Position numbers and translations under genes: made by a program. From Nitrospiraceae bacterium (GTDB taxonomy: Bacteria > Nitrospirota > Nitrospiria > Nitrospirales > UBA8639), in assembly GCA_020632595.1 (NCBI GenBank), contig JACKFF010000003.1, positions 309,901-373,900 of the forward strand: a stretch of 64,000 bases of DNA, given 5' to 3'. The notes under the pieces were generated by a model. It had not been told where the DNA came from, searched no databases, and saw nothing but the letters and a program-made list of their open reading frames with translations. Positions 43,908-52,041 of this stretch are shown one piece after another; positions within the stretch are counted from its first letter, which is position 1, and the number at the start of each line of letters is the position of its first letter.

Positions 43908-45059
43908 ATGAGACAAACCAATTTTCTCTTTACCTCGGAATCGGTTACGGAAGGGCATCCGGATAAGATTGCCGATCAAATTTCCGACGGTATACTTGAC
44001 GCAATCATTGCAAAAGACAAGAACTGCAGAGTGGCCTGTGAAACCATTCTGACTACGGGAATCGCCTTTGTGGCCGGAGAAATATCCACCAGGGCGTATG
44101 TAGAAATTCCTGAAATTATTCGTGAGACGATTCGTGAGGTGGGATATACCGATGCGACATGGGGATTCGATTACAGTACCTGCTCCGTGTTAACGGCCAT
44201 TCATAACCAATCGGGCGACATTGCCATGGGTGTGGATTCAGGTGGCGCTGGCGATCAAGGGTTAATGTTCGGGTATGCCTCGAATGAGACCCCTGAACTC
44301 ATGCCCATGCCCATTATCCTTGCGCACCGTTTAACCAGAAGACTGGCAGAAGTTCGAAAAAAGAATATTCTCCCCTGGGTTCGACCTGACGGAAAGTCAC
44401 AGGTGACGGTTGAATATAAAAATGGGAAACCCGTTCGCATTGACACCATCGTCCTTTCTACGCAACACAGCGATGCGGTCACCTCAAAGAAAATCGAAAA
44501 AGATGTGATGGAAAAAGTAATTATTCCCGTCATGCCTAAAAAATTTTTCAATCAAAAAAATATCAAATTTCACATTAATCCCACCGGACGATTTGTCACT
44601 GGTGGCCCCATGGGGGACACCGGACTGACTGGACGAAAAATCATCGTAGACACTTATGGCGGAGTTGGCAGTCACGGAGGAGGAGCTTTTTCCGGAAAAG
44701 ACCCCAGCAAGGTAGACCGATCCGCCTCATACATGGCCAGATATATTGCTAAAAATGTCGTTGCAGCCCAATTGGCGGAAAAATGTGAAGTGCAGTTGGC
44801 CTATGCCATCGGAGTTGCAGAACCAGTTTCTGTTTTGGTTGATACAAAGGGGACAGAAAAAGCGTCCGTTGAACAGATTGAAAAGCTCATCATCAAGCAC
44901 TTTCCGTTGACTCCAAGAGGCATCATCGAGCATCTCAAGTTGCGCCGCCCAATTTACAAAAGAACTGCAGCATACGGACATTTTGGTCGAAACGAACCAG
45001 GATTCACCTGGGAAAAAACCGACATCGCCAATTTACTCCGAAAAGGTGCAGGCCTTTAA
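43908..45059 (+). CDS. metK: S-adenosylmethionine synthase
   Basis: A 383-residue enzyme that makes S-adenosylmethionine from methionine and ATP. The methionine/ATP signatures are FTSESVTEGHPDKIADQISD at the start, the flexible-loop region GAGDQGLMFGYA, and the GGGAFSGKDPSKVDRSA glycine-rich phosphate loop. Length is standard. The ATG at 43908 follows AGGGGGA; TTG one codon earlier is less likely. It leads a pair with ahcY 100 bases later, joining SAM synthesis and SAH removal. Confidence 0.97.
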   Translation: MRQTNFLFTSESVTEGHPDKIADQISDGILDAIIAKDKNCRVACETILTTGIAFVAGEISTRAYVEIPEIIRETIREVGYTDATWGFDYSTCSVLTAIHNQSGDIAMGVDSGGAGDQGLMFGYASNETPELMPMPIILAHRLTRRLAEVRKKNILPWVRPDGKSQVTVEYKNGKPVRIDTIVLSTQHSDAVTSKKIEKDVMEKVIIPVMPKKFFNQKNIKFHINPTGRFVTGGPMGDTGLTGRKIIVDTYGGVGSHGGGAFSGKDPSKVDRSASYMARYIAKNVVAAQLAEKCEVQLAYAIGVAEPVSVLVDTKGTEKASVEQIEKLIIKHFPLTPRGIIEHLKLRRPIYKRTAAYGHFGRNEPGFTWEKTDIANLLRKGAGL

Positions 45060-45159
45060 TTTTTAAGCGCCCAGGCCTTTTGAGTAAGGGGGCTTTCAAG
45101 GCTCCCTTCTTATGCCCAGTATCTTCAATCACTCATCCTGAGAAGGGGAAGAAACTTCT

Positions 45160-46542
45160 ATGAGCACTGCAACGATGACTAAAGCCGCCTCAACTGACTA
45201 TAAAGTTGCGGATATCCGTCTAGCCGATTGGGGACGAAAAGAATTACGTATTGCCGAAACAGAAATGCCGGCATTGATGGCCCTTCGAGAGAAATATCAC
45301 GCCTCCCAACCATTAAAAGGGGCCAAAATTCTTGGCTGCATTCACATGACTATTCAGACCGGGGTGTTAATTGAAACGCTCATCGAACTGGGAGCTGAAG
45401 TTCGCTGGTCTTCCTGTAATATCTTTTCAACACAGGATCATGCTGCGGCTGCCATCGCCGCAAAGGGAATTCCTGTATTTGCCTGGAAGGGTGAAACAGA
45501 ACAAGAATATGAGTGGTGCCTAGAACAAACCATTTTAAAAGATGGCCAACCGTGGGATGCCAACATGGTTCTGGATGACGGTGGGGACTTGACAATGATG
45601 CTCCACCAAAAATACCCCGCCATGTTAAACCAAATTCATGGAATTACTGAAGAAACAACCACCGGGGTTCATCGCCTGCAGGAAATGCTAAAAAAGGGCA
45701 CGCTAAAGGTTCCAGCCATTAATGTGAATGATTCAATCACCAAGTCAAAAAATGATAATAAGTATGGTTGCCGACACAGCTTAAATGACGCGATTAAACG
45801 CGCGACTGATCACCTCCTGTCAGGAAAAAAGGCCCTCGTGATTGGATACGGCGACGTTGGGAAGGGCTCGGCTCAATCACTCCGACAGGAAGGCATGATT
45901 GTCAAAATTTCAGAGATTGATCCCATCTGTGCCATGCAAGCCTGCATGGATGGGTATGAAGTGGTCTCTCCTTATAAAGGTGGGATCAATACAGGCAAAG
46001 TCGAAGACACCAACTCCGACCTTCTCCAGAACACGGATATTGTCGTCACAGCTACCGGCAACTTGAATGTCTGCGATTCAGCCATCCTGCGATCCTTAAA
46101 ATCCGGGGCGGTCGTTTGCAATATCGGTCACTTCGACAATGAAATCGATACTGCCTTCATGCGAAAGAACTGGAAATGGGAAGAAGTAAAACCTCAGGTA
46201 CATACGGTTTATCGTGACAAAGCCAGCAATGATCACCTCATTTTGCTGTCCGAAGGGCGCTTGGTGAATTTGGGAAATGGGACCGGGCATCCATCCCGAG
46301 TCATGGATGGTTCATTCGCCAATCAAGTTCTCGCTCAAATTTACCTCTACGAGCGGAAATTCGCCGACCAGAAAGATGGACCAATTACAGTGCAGGTGTT
46401 ACCGAAGCATCTCGACGAAGAGGTGGCAGCCCATATGGTCAGAGGTTTTGGAGGGGTTATCACTAAACTCACTCAAACACAGGCTGATTATATTCACGTA
46501 CCAATCAACGGACCGTTTAAAGAGGACAGCTACAAGTACTAA
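45160..46542 (+). CDS. ahcY: Adenosylhomocysteinase
   Basis: A 460-residue NAD-dependent S-adenosylhomocysteine hydrolase, which splits SAH to adenosine and homocysteine. Landmarks are LGCIHMTIQTGVLIETL, SSCNIFSTQDHAAAAI, NVNDSITKSKNDNKYGCR with the substrate Lys/Asp, VIGYGDVGKGSAQSLR (NAD loop), and the C-terminal YKY that closes the active site. A good ribosome binding site (AGAAGGGGAAG) precedes the ATG. It completes the methyl cycle with metK upstream. Confidence 0.97.
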   Translation: MSTATMTKAASTDYKVADIRLADWGRKELRIAETEMPALMALREKYHASQPLKGAKILGCIHMTIQTGVLIETLIELGAEVRWSSCNIFSTQDHAAAAIAAKGIPVFAWKGETEQEYEWCLEQTILKDGQPWDANMVLDDGGDLTMMLHQKYPAMLNQIHGITEETTTGVHRLQEMLKKGTLKVPAINVNDSITKSKNDNKYGCRHSLNDAIKRATDHLLSGKKALVIGYGDVGKGSAQSLRQEGMIVKISEIDPICAMQACMDGYEVVSPYKGGINTGKVEDTNSDLLQNTDIVVTATGNLNVCDSAILRSLKSGAVVCNIGHFDNEIDTAFMRKNWKWEEVKPQVHTVYRDKASNDHLILLSEGRLVNLGNGTGHPSRVMDGSFANQVLAQIYLYERKFADQKDGPITVQVLPKHLDEEVAAHMVRGFGGVITKLTQTQADYIHVPINGPFKEDSYKY

Positions 46543-46668
46543 CATTTACCTTATGGTAGTTTTGATATTTTTCCCCAGTGACCTCTTCACAGGGAACATA
46601 ACAAATGATGATAATGTTTCTACAAAATTGATTGCGAATTCAAAAATAACCACAGACATTAGTATTGA

Positions 46669-46704
46669 GGGGGCCTTGGCTTGACAGGGCCCCCTAGCTT
46701 TTTT
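46669..46704 (+). terminator. Rho-independent terminator downstream of ahcY
   Basis: Stem GGGGGCC / GGCCCCC with a 12-base loop, then TAGC and six T. It ends the metK-ahcY transcript about 130 bases beyond the ahcY stop. Confidence 0.85.
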
Positions 46705-46989
46705 CAAACAATCTGGTATCCTGTCCATATGAATGGTATCAAGATTGATTGCTGCTATAGTATTGCCTCTTCCCAACTAAATTGGTACATTAATCTCTCA
46801 AACCACTCTTTTACACGGGAAAATCAAGTCCCGTGTTAGTCGGTTTCAACAACCCACTTTCGTATATGTAAAAGAGATTTCAATCCTAAGGTTTAATTTC
46901 ACTAACAAATCTATCACCGTTGAATTTCCCATCCAGGCATGGGGAACATGTTCTTAGGTGACTAGAGATATAAGAGGACTTAGACAGCT
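46705..46989. other. Spacer with a GGGA hairpin upstream of the desaturase
   Basis: No gene is supported. A perfect eight-base hairpin (ACACGGGA, eight bases, TCCCGTGT; 46813-46836) lies about 150 bases before the desaturase start without a T run. It may be a regulator-binding site or a leader structure. Confidence 0.4.
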
Positions 46990-47850
46990 ATGTCACGAAC
47001 GTTAGACCCCTCCTTAGCCGGAACTCCACAACGAGACTACCCCACAATGATTCTGTTTGGGATAATTGTCTTGACCACAATCGTCGGGCTCCCATTGTAT
47101 GCCTACTTTTACGATTTCTCCTGGGTGGACTGGACCATGTTTGTCATGCTTTACCTCTTTACAGGATTAGGCATTACTGTAGGCTATCACCGGTTAATTA
47201 CCCATAGGAGCTTTAAGTGCCCAAACTGGATCAAAGCCATTTTCTTAATCGCAGGCGGTATGGCGTTAGAAAACTCAGCACTACGATGGGCCAGCGACCA
47301 TATTAGACACCATGCCCGGTGCGACCAGAAAGAAGATCCCTATAACGCCACCCTGGGTTTTTGGCACAGTCATTGTGGCTGGATTTTCTGGAAAGATCCC
47401 AATCGTGATCCAAAATATGCCACCCGGCTTTTGCAGGATCCTCTGATTTTGTGGCAAGACAAATATTACCTTCCCATTCTTTTATCTGGACTGGTGCTCC
47501 CATTCGTCGTGGGGCTTTTGTACAATGGGTGGATTGGGGGTGTCGGGTGCTTCCTCCTGGCTGGGCTTGCACGTACCTTCTTTGTCCTAAATTCAACATT
47601 CTTCATTAATTCCATTTGCCATATCTGGGGTGATCAACCCCATGGAACATCTGATTCTAGCCGAGATAGTTGGTGGATATCATTACTCACATTTGGAGAG
47701 GGATATCACAACTATCATCACATGTATCAAAGTGACTATCGAAATGGTGTTCGCTGGTATAATTTTGATCCATCCAAATGGCTTATATGGACGTTGAGCA
47801 AATTAGGCTTAGCCTATGATCTTCGTCGCCAGGCTCCTAACCAGCCGTAA
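46990..47850 (+). CDS. Acyl-CoA/acyl-lipid delta-9-type fatty acid desaturase
   Basis: A 286-residue membrane di-iron desaturase that puts a double bond into acyl chains. The three histidine boxes are intact: HRLITH (about 67-72), HIRHH (about 104-108) and HNYHH (about 240-244). Four membrane helices are visible (IILFGIIVLTTIVGLPLYAY, FVMLYLFTGLGITVGY, and a pair at about 160-205). It is monocistronic with its own terminator. Whether acyl-CoA or lipid-bound acyl chains are used is not clear. It may adapt membrane fluidity. Confidence 0.92.
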   Translation: MSRTLDPSLAGTPQRDYPTMILFGIIVLTTIVGLPLYAYFYDFSWVDWTMFVMLYLFTGLGITVGYHRLITHRSFKCPNWIKAIFLIAGGMALENSALRWASDHIRHHARCDQKEDPYNATLGFWHSHCGWIFWKDPNRDPKYATRLLQDPLILWQDKYYLPILLSGLVLPFVVGLLYNGWIGGVGCFLLAGLARTFFVLNSTFFINSICHIWGDQPHGTSDSSRDSWWISLLTFGEGYHNYHHMYQSDYRNGVRWYNFDPSKWLIWTLSKLGLAYDLRRQAPNQP

Positions 47851-47866
47851 CGACATTTAGCATTTA

Positions 47867-47923
47867 GAGGCTCCTCCGGCCTGGATTGGACTCTCGGACG
47901 GAGCCTCCTCTCCTGTTTTTTTA
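47867..47923 (+). terminator. Rho-independent terminator of the desaturase gene
   Basis: Stem GAGGCTCC / GGAGCCTC extended by TCCG/CGGA with a bulge, then CTCTCCTG and seven T. It lies 17 bases after the stop. Confidence 0.88.
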
Positions 47924-48013
47924 TTATCCGGCCAATCTCTCACACATCTCATTATTGCGCACCTAAGAAGTCGTGTGATAAATTCGCCTGCATTCACGCG
48001 GGTTTTTGACAAT

Positions 48014-49207
48014 ATGATTACAAGTGAACTTCAACAAAATACGGGTAGATTTCTGATGAATACCTATACCCGCCTACCCATTTCCCTTGTTCGAGGAAAT
48101 GGATGTCTGGTGTATGATGCAGAAGGACGGGAATATCTCGATTGTCTCGCGGGGATTGCCGTCAATATCCTAGGTCATGCCCAACCGGATCTTGTGGAGA
48201 CCATCACACGACAAGCCCGGCAACTCATTCATACCTCCAACCTGTTTTATACCGAACCCCAAACCAGCCTAGCCCAAAAGCTGGTGGAACTGTCCTTTGC
48301 GGACAAAGTGTTCTTTTGTAATAGCGGGACAGAGGCTAACGAGGCCGCTATAAAATTAGCCAGGAGGTATGCACACAACACCTTTGGTCCCGAACGGTTT
48401 GAAATTTTGACCATGGTGAATTCCTTTCATGGACGAACCTTGGCAAGTCTCACTGCAACCGGCCAGCCAAAATTACAAGAAGGGTTCGGACCGCTTGTGC
48501 CTGGTTTTCGATACGCTCCATTCAATGATCTGGATGCCTTGAAAGCCAATATCACTCCCCAGACAGCAGCTGTGCTGTTAGAACCCATTCAGGCTGAAGG
48601 TGGGATAATGGTTCCCCATCCTTCCTATTTGAAGGGACTTCGAGAATTCTGCACAGAGAACCATATCCTTCTGATTTTCGATGAAGTCCAAACCGGAATG
48701 GGTCGAACGGGGACGTTGTTTGCTTATGAGCAGTTCGGAATTCAACCCGACATTATGACATTGGCTAAAGGCTTGGGGGGCGGCCTCCCCATTGGGGCCT
48801 GCCTAGCTACCGACAACGTCGCAGCGGCATTTGAACCAGGCACGCACGCCTCCACGTTCGGAGGCAACCCCTTAGCCTGCGCGGTAGCCTTAAAAGTCAT
48901 AGAACTCCTCATTGAAGGCGGAAAACTTGAACATGGGCTGGTTGCGGGTCGCTATTTAGCCAAAGGACTCAGCTCCCTGCAAGAGCAATTCTCCTGCATT
49001 CATGAGGCCCGCGGCATTGGCCTCCTCCAGGGCTTAGAATTAACCATTGACGGAAAACCTCTCGTCCTGGAATGCCTTGACCGACGTGTCCTAATTAACT
49101 GCACTATGGGAAAGGTCCTCAGATTTGTGCCTCCCTTAATCATCAGTAACGCACAAATTGATCGGCTTCTGTCCGTCCTCTCTGACGTTCTTTCCAAGCA
49201 TCGTTAA
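48014..49207 (+). CDS. argD: Acetylornithine aminotransferase
   Basis: A 397-residue class III PLP aminotransferase that makes N-acetylornithine. Motifs: FCNSGTEANEAAIKLARRY, NSFHGRTLASLTATGQPK, LLIFDEVQTGMGRTGTLFA (PLP-ring Asp), and MTLAKGLGGGLPIGA with the PLP lysine. The conserved opening MxxxELQ...TGRFLMNTYTRLP favours ATG at 48014 over a GTG 39 bases upstream. It is first in the arginine/lysine cluster and lies 3 bases before argF. Confidence 0.93.
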   Translation: MITSELQQNTGRFLMNTYTRLPISLVRGNGCLVYDAEGREYLDCLAGIAVNILGHAQPDLVETITRQARQLIHTSNLFYTEPQTSLAQKLVELSFADKVFFCNSGTEANEAAIKLARRYAHNTFGPERFEILTMVNSFHGRTLASLTATGQPKLQEGFGPLVPGFRYAPFNDLDALKANITPQTAAVLLEPIQAEGGIMVPHPSYLKGLREFCTENHILLIFDEVQTGMGRTGTLFAYEQFGIQPDIMTLAKGLGGGLPIGACLATDNVAAAFEPGTHASTFGGNPLACAVALKVIELLIEGGKLEHGLVAGRYLAKGLSSLQEQFSCIHEARGIGLLQGLELTIDGKPLVLECLDRRVLINCTMGKVLRFVPPLIISNAQIDRLLSVLSDVLSKHR

Positions 49208-49210
49208 ATC

Positions 49211-50215
49211 ATGTCGTCACCAAGGCAGTCTTCTCGTACCGGAAAATCCACTTCTTCCGCACAGCGCAAGAAGAGGACGGACCTTCCCAAAGACTTGCTG
49301 ACGGTGGCCGATATTCCCAGGAATACGATTCACCATTTGATTGCTCTTGCTCAAAAGATGAAGGCTGCCAGAACACAAGGGCGCACCACCTTTCCGTTAA
49401 AGGGCAAAACGTTAGGGCTTATTTTTGAAAAGCCCTCTACGCGGACCAGGGTTTCCTTCGAAGCCGGAATGAATCAACTTGGTGGACAAGCCATTTTTCT
49501 GGCGTCCGAAAAAATCCAATTGAGCCGTGGAGAAAGTTTAGCCGATACAGCAAAAGTCCTGACGCGCTACTTAGATGGACTCGTTGTAAGGACATTCAAC
49601 CAAACCTCCCTGGAAGAATGGGCCCGACATACCTCGATTCCTGTCATCAATGGATTAACGGACGATTGTCACCCCTGCCAGGCCTTAGCTGATCTTTTGA
49701 CCATTGTCGAACATAGGGTCCACGCGAAAGGCTTAAAGCTGGCATATATTGGAGATGGAAACAATATCACCCACTCCCTTATCGAAATCGGGGCCAAAGT
49801 GGGTATGCACGTGACCGTAGGATGCCCACAAGGCTATGAACCTGATCCCCATATTGTTGAGGCGGCGCAAAAAGAAGGCCAACAAACAGGTGCCAGAATT
49901 GAAATCACCCATGATCCTAACATCGCTGCAACGGACGCTGATGTGATTTATACAGATGTGTGGATCAGCATGGGGCAGGAACACCAGCAGGAACCACGCA
50001 TGGAAGCTCTGGCGCCTTATCAGGTCAACGGGAGACTCATGCAACAGGCAAAACCGGATGCCCTCCTCATGCATTGCCTGCCGGCCCATCGTGGTGAGGA
50101 AATAACCGAAGACGTCCTGGACGGCCCACAATCAGTCGTGTTGGATCAAGCCGAAAACCGTCTACACATCCAAAAAGCTATTTTGCTTCAATGGTTAGGA
50201 AGATCGCCTTTATGA
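49211..50215 (+). CDS. argF: Ornithine carbamoyltransferase
   Basis: A 334-residue transcarbamylase that makes citrulline from ornithine and carbamoyl phosphate. The carbamoyl-phosphate loop is EKPSTRTRVSFEAGM; DGLVVRTFNQ and INGLTDDCHPCQALADLLT follow, and the ornithine loop is MHCLPAHRGEEI. A basic Ser/Lys-rich extension of about 25 residues precedes the conserved domain. It starts 3 bases after argD and its stop overlaps argH (ATGA), so the three are translationally linked. Confidence 0.95.
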   Translation: MSSPRQSSRTGKSTSSAQRKKRTDLPKDLLTVADIPRNTIHHLIALAQKMKAARTQGRTTFPLKGKTLGLIFEKPSTRTRVSFEAGMNQLGGQAIFLASEKIQLSRGESLADTAKVLTRYLDGLVVRTFNQTSLEEWARHTSIPVINGLTDDCHPCQALADLLTIVEHRVHAKGLKLAYIGDGNNITHSLIEIGAKVGMHVTVGCPQGYEPDPHIVEAAQKEGQQTGARIEITHDPNIAATDADVIYTDVWISMGQEHQQEPRMEALAPYQVNGRLMQQAKPDALLMHCLPAHRGEEITEDVLDGPQSVVLDQAENRLHIQKAILLQWLGRSPL

Positions 50216-51702
50216 AGAAACGCACCGGCGCACCCTCCCTCAAAACCCTATCCCATTCTTCAGCATCTCCTCAAACAAAGCTGCCACAAACACCCGGAGA
50301 TTCAAAACTCTGGGGAGGGCGATTTCAAGGTCAAACACATCAACTCGTTGAAACGTTCACCGCCTCGATCAACGTTGATCGCCGCCTGTATGAATACGAC
50401 ATTGAAGGTAGCATCGCCCACTGCAAAACGTTACAACGGGCTAAGGTCTTGCCGCAGCGAGAATGCCAAAGCATTATACGAGGACTCCTGACCATTCGGG
50501 AGGACATTCGCGCCGGCCGCCATCAATGGAAGACCGAAGATGAAGACGTGCACATGAGCATTGAACGGCGCCTGACCGAGCTGATTGGGCCAGTTGGCGG
50601 TAAACTCCACACCGGCCGAAGTCGAAATGACCAAGTCACCCTTGATCTTCGACTCTACCTCAGAGATACCATCCAACACCTGAGCAATGATCTTCGTGTA
50701 CTTCAACAGTCGCTCGTGACCCTCGCCGAGCGATATATGGGAGTAATAATGCCGGGCTATACACATTTACAGAGGGCCCAGCCGGTTCTCTTTTCGCATC
50801 ATGCCTTAGCCTATGTGGAAATGGTTGAGCGGGACAAAGGGCGTCTCCATGATGCCCTGGTTCGAATTAACGTCATGCCGTTAGGTTCCGGTGCGTTAGC
50901 TGGAAACAATTACCCGATCGACCGACACTATACCGCTTCCTTATTACATTTCCCTTGCGTGACCCAGAATAGCCTGGATGCCGTGTCTGACCGAGATTAC
51001 GTCATTGAGGTGCTTAGCGCTTGCGCCATCGTGATGATGCACCTCTCCCGTTTAAGTGAAGAACTTATTTTATGGTCATCACAAGAATTTCACTTCACAG
51101 ATCTTCCCGACGGATTTTGTACAGGCAGCAGCATGATGCCGCAGAAAAAAAATCCAGACGTCCCTGAACTGATCCGGGGGAAAACCGGTCGGGTCTATGG
51201 ACACTTGCTCAGCCTCCTGACCACTTTAAAAGGATTGCCTCTCAGCTACAATCGGGACCTTCAGGAAGACAAAGAACCGTTGTTCGACACATTGGATACC
51301 GTGACGATATCAGTTAATATTTATGCGGAACTCCTGAATCAACTAACGATACAACCTGAGCCTATGAAAGAAGCGGTGTCTCAGGGTTTTCTGCTTGCCA
51401 CGGAGTTGGCGGACTACTTGGTTAAAAAGGGGATGCCTTTCCGTGAATCCCACCATGTGGTGGGAAGTCTGGTACGAGAGTGCTTAGCGAAAGGGAAGGA
51501 TTTGGGGCAACTCACCCAACAGGATTTACAAAACGCCTCCTCGTCTTTTGATCCCAAAGCATTTCAAGTTTTAACTCCCGAAGCAGCGATTAACAGTAAA
51601 AACATTATAGGTGGTACTGCTAAAGCCCAAGTCACAAAACAGATCAAGGGTTGGAAAAAATCACTACAGGCCGAGATGAAACGTTCGATAAAAAATCAGT
51701 GA
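50212..51702 (+). CDS. argH: Argininosuccinate lyase
   Basis: A 496-residue enzyme that releases arginine and fumarate from argininosuccinate. Fumarase-superfamily motifs are intact: SKLWGGRF near the start, LHTGRSRNDQVTLDLRLY, MPGYTHLQRAQP, and the signature GSSMMPQKKNPDVPEL. About 30 extra Ser/Pro/Thr-rich residues precede SKLWGGRF. The ATG overlaps the argF stop. The usual argG between argF and argH is missing here. Confidence 0.95.
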   Translation: MKKRTGAPSLKTLSHSSASPQTKLPQTPGDSKLWGGRFQGQTHQLVETFTASINVDRRLYEYDIEGSIAHCKTLQRAKVLPQRECQSIIRGLLTIREDIRAGRHQWKTEDEDVHMSIERRLTELIGPVGGKLHTGRSRNDQVTLDLRLYLRDTIQHLSNDLRVLQQSLVTLAERYMGVIMPGYTHLQRAQPVLFSHHALAYVEMVERDKGRLHDALVRINVMPLGSGALAGNNYPIDRHYTASLLHFPCVTQNSLDAVSDRDYVIEVLSACAIVMMHLSRLSEELILWSSQEFHFTDLPDGFCTGSSMMPQKKNPDVPELIRGKTGRVYGHLLSLLTTLKGLPLSYNRDLQEDKEPLFDTLDTVTISVNIYAELLNQLTIQPEPMKEAVSQGFLLATELADYLVKKGMPFRESHHVVGSLVRECLAKGKDLGQLTQQDLQNASSSFDPKAFQVLTPEAAINSKNIIGGTAKAQVTKQIKGWKKSLQAEMKRSIKNQ

Positions 51703-51707
51703 AAGGC

Positions 51708-51956
51708 ATGAGGCAAATCCTAAATATGGCTAACAGGTATTTCCTCATTTTTTGCATTCTGGCGATCCACTTCTCCTCAGGTTGCGGAGCAGTGGGCCCT
51801 CCCATCCCCCCAGAAAAAGTTGGCATTGAAGCCAAGAGACTCAAGCAACAGCAAGATCAGGCCAAAAAAGAGGGAGCCTTTGACCAGGACCCCCTGAATG
51901 TACCACTGGAAGAGGCAGTGGAATTACCCACCGTGTATCCTATCGATACCCGATAA
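51708..51956 (+). CDS. Small LptM-like lipoprotein
   Basis: An 82-residue lipoprotein. The signal (FLIFCILAIHFSSGC) ends in a lipobox, and the mature start GAVGPPIPPEK is the pattern of LptM/YifL-type lipoproteins, which assist LptD barrel maturation in E. coli. The rest is Gln/Lys-rich helix and an acidic end. In many genomes a similar lipoprotein lies between argH and lysA; here it follows argH by 5 bases. The start may be the ATG at 51726. Function is by analogy only. Confidence 0.65.
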   Translation: MRQILNMANRYFLIFCILAIHFSSGCGAVGPPIPPEKVGIEAKRLKQQQDQAKKEGAFDQDPLNVPLEEAVELPTVYPIDTR

Positions 51957-52041
51957 TACACAGGGATTTGTCCAGGGAGAACCTCACGAGGTACAATGAG
52001 GTCCTCCGCAGTCTCTCCAACTGTTTGTGGAGGATAAAAGA

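Noticed and set aside
46277..46684. Plus-strand frame across the ahcY end and terminator
   Set aside because: It is a shadow of ahcY and the terminator region, with no ribosome binding site.
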